Source: Chloroflexota bacterium (GTDB lineage: Bacteria; Chloroflexota; Anaerolineae; UBA3071). Taken from it: a stretch of 5,933 nucleotides of DNA. The stretch lies in contig JACNHM010000518.1 of NCBI GenBank assembly GCA_014383605.1, positions 1-5,933 of the forward strand, written 5' to 3'. Under the pieces are notes generated by a model that was not told the DNA's origin, made no database searches, and was given only the letters and a program-made list of their open reading frames with translations. The translations under genes were made by a program, and so were the position numbers. Shown here in pieces: positions 4,473 to 5,933 of the stretch (position 1 is the first letter of the stretch; every line of letters begins with the position of its first letter).

Positions 4473-5933
4473 CTATCGCCCAGCTTCGTCTCGCTTTTCG
4501 GCTTGTAGGGCTGGCCATGGCAGGTTGCGCACCGCCGTGAAGGCCACCAACGGCTGCTGCATCTCCCGGTGCATGACCGTGATCCGCTCCGGATGGCGAC
4601 GCAGACACGCTGCCAGCGGGTTGGGCTCGCCCTCTGCCCGGTCGGGAGCCAACGCCAGCACCCGCACGGCAGCCACCTCTCCTCGCTCCTCGTCCGTCAG
4701 GCCGGCCAGGTCGAAGCGGCACAGGGGCGCCGCCTCGGCCAGGAAGTCGGCAAACCAGGTGCGGCGTTGCTCATCATCGCTGTAGCGCTGCGCCAGGAAC
4801 ATCTCCGCCGGCCACTGGGCCAGTTCCCCCAGCCAGCGACGAGCATGGGCCTCCAACGCCCGGCTTAGCACGGGCGGGGTCACCCCGTCCCTACTCACAT
4901 CCGCCCGTTCGTCCAGCCAGCGGGAGAGCGGGCCGTGCTCGCGCAGACAGGCACGCAGGGCGGCGATGCCATCGCCCATCATCTCCTCGTACAATTCGTC
5001 GTACAGTGGCGCCCACAGCTCGGCGTCGCCCTCGTCCTCAGCCTCTTGCTCCCCCTCTGAGCCGGCGGCGAGTGGTGCAGCGCAGACGTTCTGCAGAACC
5101 TGCCGCAGCGCGGCGCGGCGCTCCCGTTGCCCGACCGTGTGCTGCACGGCGGTGGCGTAGAAGCGGGCCAGGGTTTCGCCCACGGCCAGGTTGATCCGGG
5201 ACTGCAGATCGCTTTCCAACACGGCCAGATAGCGACGCGTCTGCTCGTTCACCTGCCGATAGGCCGCCAATAACCGCAGCCAACGTGCCGGACGCCACAG
5301 CACGCTCCACAGCCCGGCCAGCGTCGGGCGGGGAAACAGGGCCAGCAAGCCATCCAACTGCTCGGCCCTCCTGGTGCGCTCGGTTTCGATCTCCGCCAGG
5401 GCCTCCCGGTGCTCTTCATTTCGCGCCGCCACGCCCTCCCTCCACGCGGGCAGTGGCTCTTTCCAGGCCGCCAGTCCCCCCTTCTCCCTTACCACAGTGC
5501 CCACCTGCCAATGCTCTAGCCAACTGTTGACCAGCTCGGTCGCCACCTCCTGCCACACGTCCAATGCCTGCGCCAGCGATTGCAGGAGGGGGGTGCGGAC
5601 ATGGGCCAACACACGCGCTCGCTCGGCGTGAACCTCATCTAACACACCGCGCCAGTCGCTCAGGTGCAGGGGATGGGGATGGGTGTAGGAGTCGATGGGC
5701 AGTGCCAGTCGCCGCTGCACCTCGGCCGGGCGCAACTCTTCCTCGTCCAGGCGGGGCGGCGTCCAGGGGCTCTGAGCCAGCTCTCGCCGCGCCGTCCGGG
5801 CGGTCTCCGCCTCCTGCGGCCACGGTGATAGCAGCAGTTCAATGGCCTCTCGCTGCCAGCGGCGGGCGAAGCGGTTCACCATGTCACCGGCCGGCGAGGC
5901 GAGCCAGGCCAGGCCAAAGCTGCCGAAGCGGGC
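4473..5933 (-). CDS. C-terminal part of a large unidentified protein, 5' end outside the window
   Basis: The frame is open from the window edge to TAG at 4475-4473, giving 486 visible residues. An ATG at 5882 has no well-spaced ribosome-binding site, and the 17 codons before it (beginning ARFGSFGLAWLASP) read as coding sequence, so the gene probably begins outside the window. The visible part is charged and largely helical. It has a probable coiled coil (NEEHREALAEIETERTRRAE), a hydrophobic tryptophan-rich stretch (LWSVLWRPARWLRLLAAY), an acidic linker (EGEQEAEDEGDAELW), and a C-terminal globular-looking part ending LQAEKRDEAGR. The segment with SFGLAWLASPAGD resembles, from memory only, the region following the GTPase core in large bacterial tubulin-like proteins; this is a weak suggestion. 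It is co-directional with the GTPase gene, 149 bases away, so the pair may act together, perhaps in a membrane or cytoskeletal process unrelated to CRISPR. Confidence 0.7.
   Translation of the reverse strand, partial: ARFGSFGLAWLASPAGDMVNRFARRWQREAIELLLSPWPQEAETARTARRELAQSPWTPPRLDEEELRPAEVQRRLALPIDSYTHPHPLHLSDWRGVLDEVHAERARVLAHVRTPLLQSLAQALDVWQEVATELVNSWLEHWQVGTVVREKGGLAAWKEPLPAWREGVAARNEEHREALAEIETERTRRAEQLDGLLALFPRPTLAGLWSVLWRPARWLRLLAAYRQVNEQTRRYLAVLESDLQSRINLAVGETLARFYATAVQHTVGQRERRAALRQVLQNVCAAPLAAGSEGEQEAEDEGDAELWAPLYDELYEEMMGDGIAALRACLREHGPLSRWLDERADVSRDGVTPPVLSRALEAHARRWLGELAQWPAEMFLAQRYSDDEQRRTWFADFLAEAAPLCRFDLAGLTDEERGEVAAVRVLALAPDRAEGEPNPLAACLRRHPERITVMHREMQQPLVAFTAVRNLPWPALQAEKRDEAGR

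Overview
The window is GC-rich. Every gene I can support lies on the minus strand, so transcription runs from high to low coordinates. Gene order in that direction is: the C-terminal part of a large unrecognised protein (about 5933-4473), a DUF697-type GTPase (4323-3112), a group II intron-like reverse transcriptase (3149-2247), cas1 (2114-1098), a small RNase HI-like nuclease (1017-571), cas2 (556-218), and the first 27 codons of another gene (82-1) running off the window. High GC, TTG/GTG/ATG start ambiguity and micro-repeats in the gene junctions suggest a Chloroflexota-like bacterium, perhaps from a thermal or metagenomic source. This is inference from general style, not a match I could run.

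The core of the window is a CRISPR adaptation module with an unusual composition: RT, Cas1, RNase H, Cas2. RT linked to Cas1 is established for some type III CRISPR systems, where it allows spacers to be acquired from RNA. Here RT and RNase H are separate genes flanking cas1, so the locus supplies the two activities a retroviral RT combines in one chain: DNA synthesis on an RNA template and degradation of RNA in the hybrid. All four proteins keep their expected catalytic residues. A plausible reading is a dedicated RNA-to-DNA spacer pathway in which RNase H clears the RNA strand before Cas1-Cas2 integration. No CRISPR array, cas6 or effector gene lies inside the window.

Upstream, the GTPase has a P-loop, an NRTD motif and a hydrophobic DUF697-like C-terminal region. 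Its last 38 bases overlap the RT gene, and the RT ribosome-binding site lies inside the GTPase coding sequence, so the two are probably co-translated. The partial upstream gene is long, charged and partly coiled-coil, and I do not recognise it securely.

The junctions carry short-period quasi-repeats with a different period at each place: 15 bp before the GTPase, 21 bp inside the GTPase tail, 8 bp between RT and cas1, and 7 bp plus one 21-bp-like copy between cas1 and the RNase H gene. The RT-cas1 junction is the most striking. It is an 8-bp periodic array of TRGTC units that flips orientation at a central palindrome, fills almost the whole intergenic space and supplies the RT stop codon. The stretch 83-217 is the only other gene-free gap near the left edge and shows only weak hairpins. 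No gene-free stretch exceeds 300 bases.
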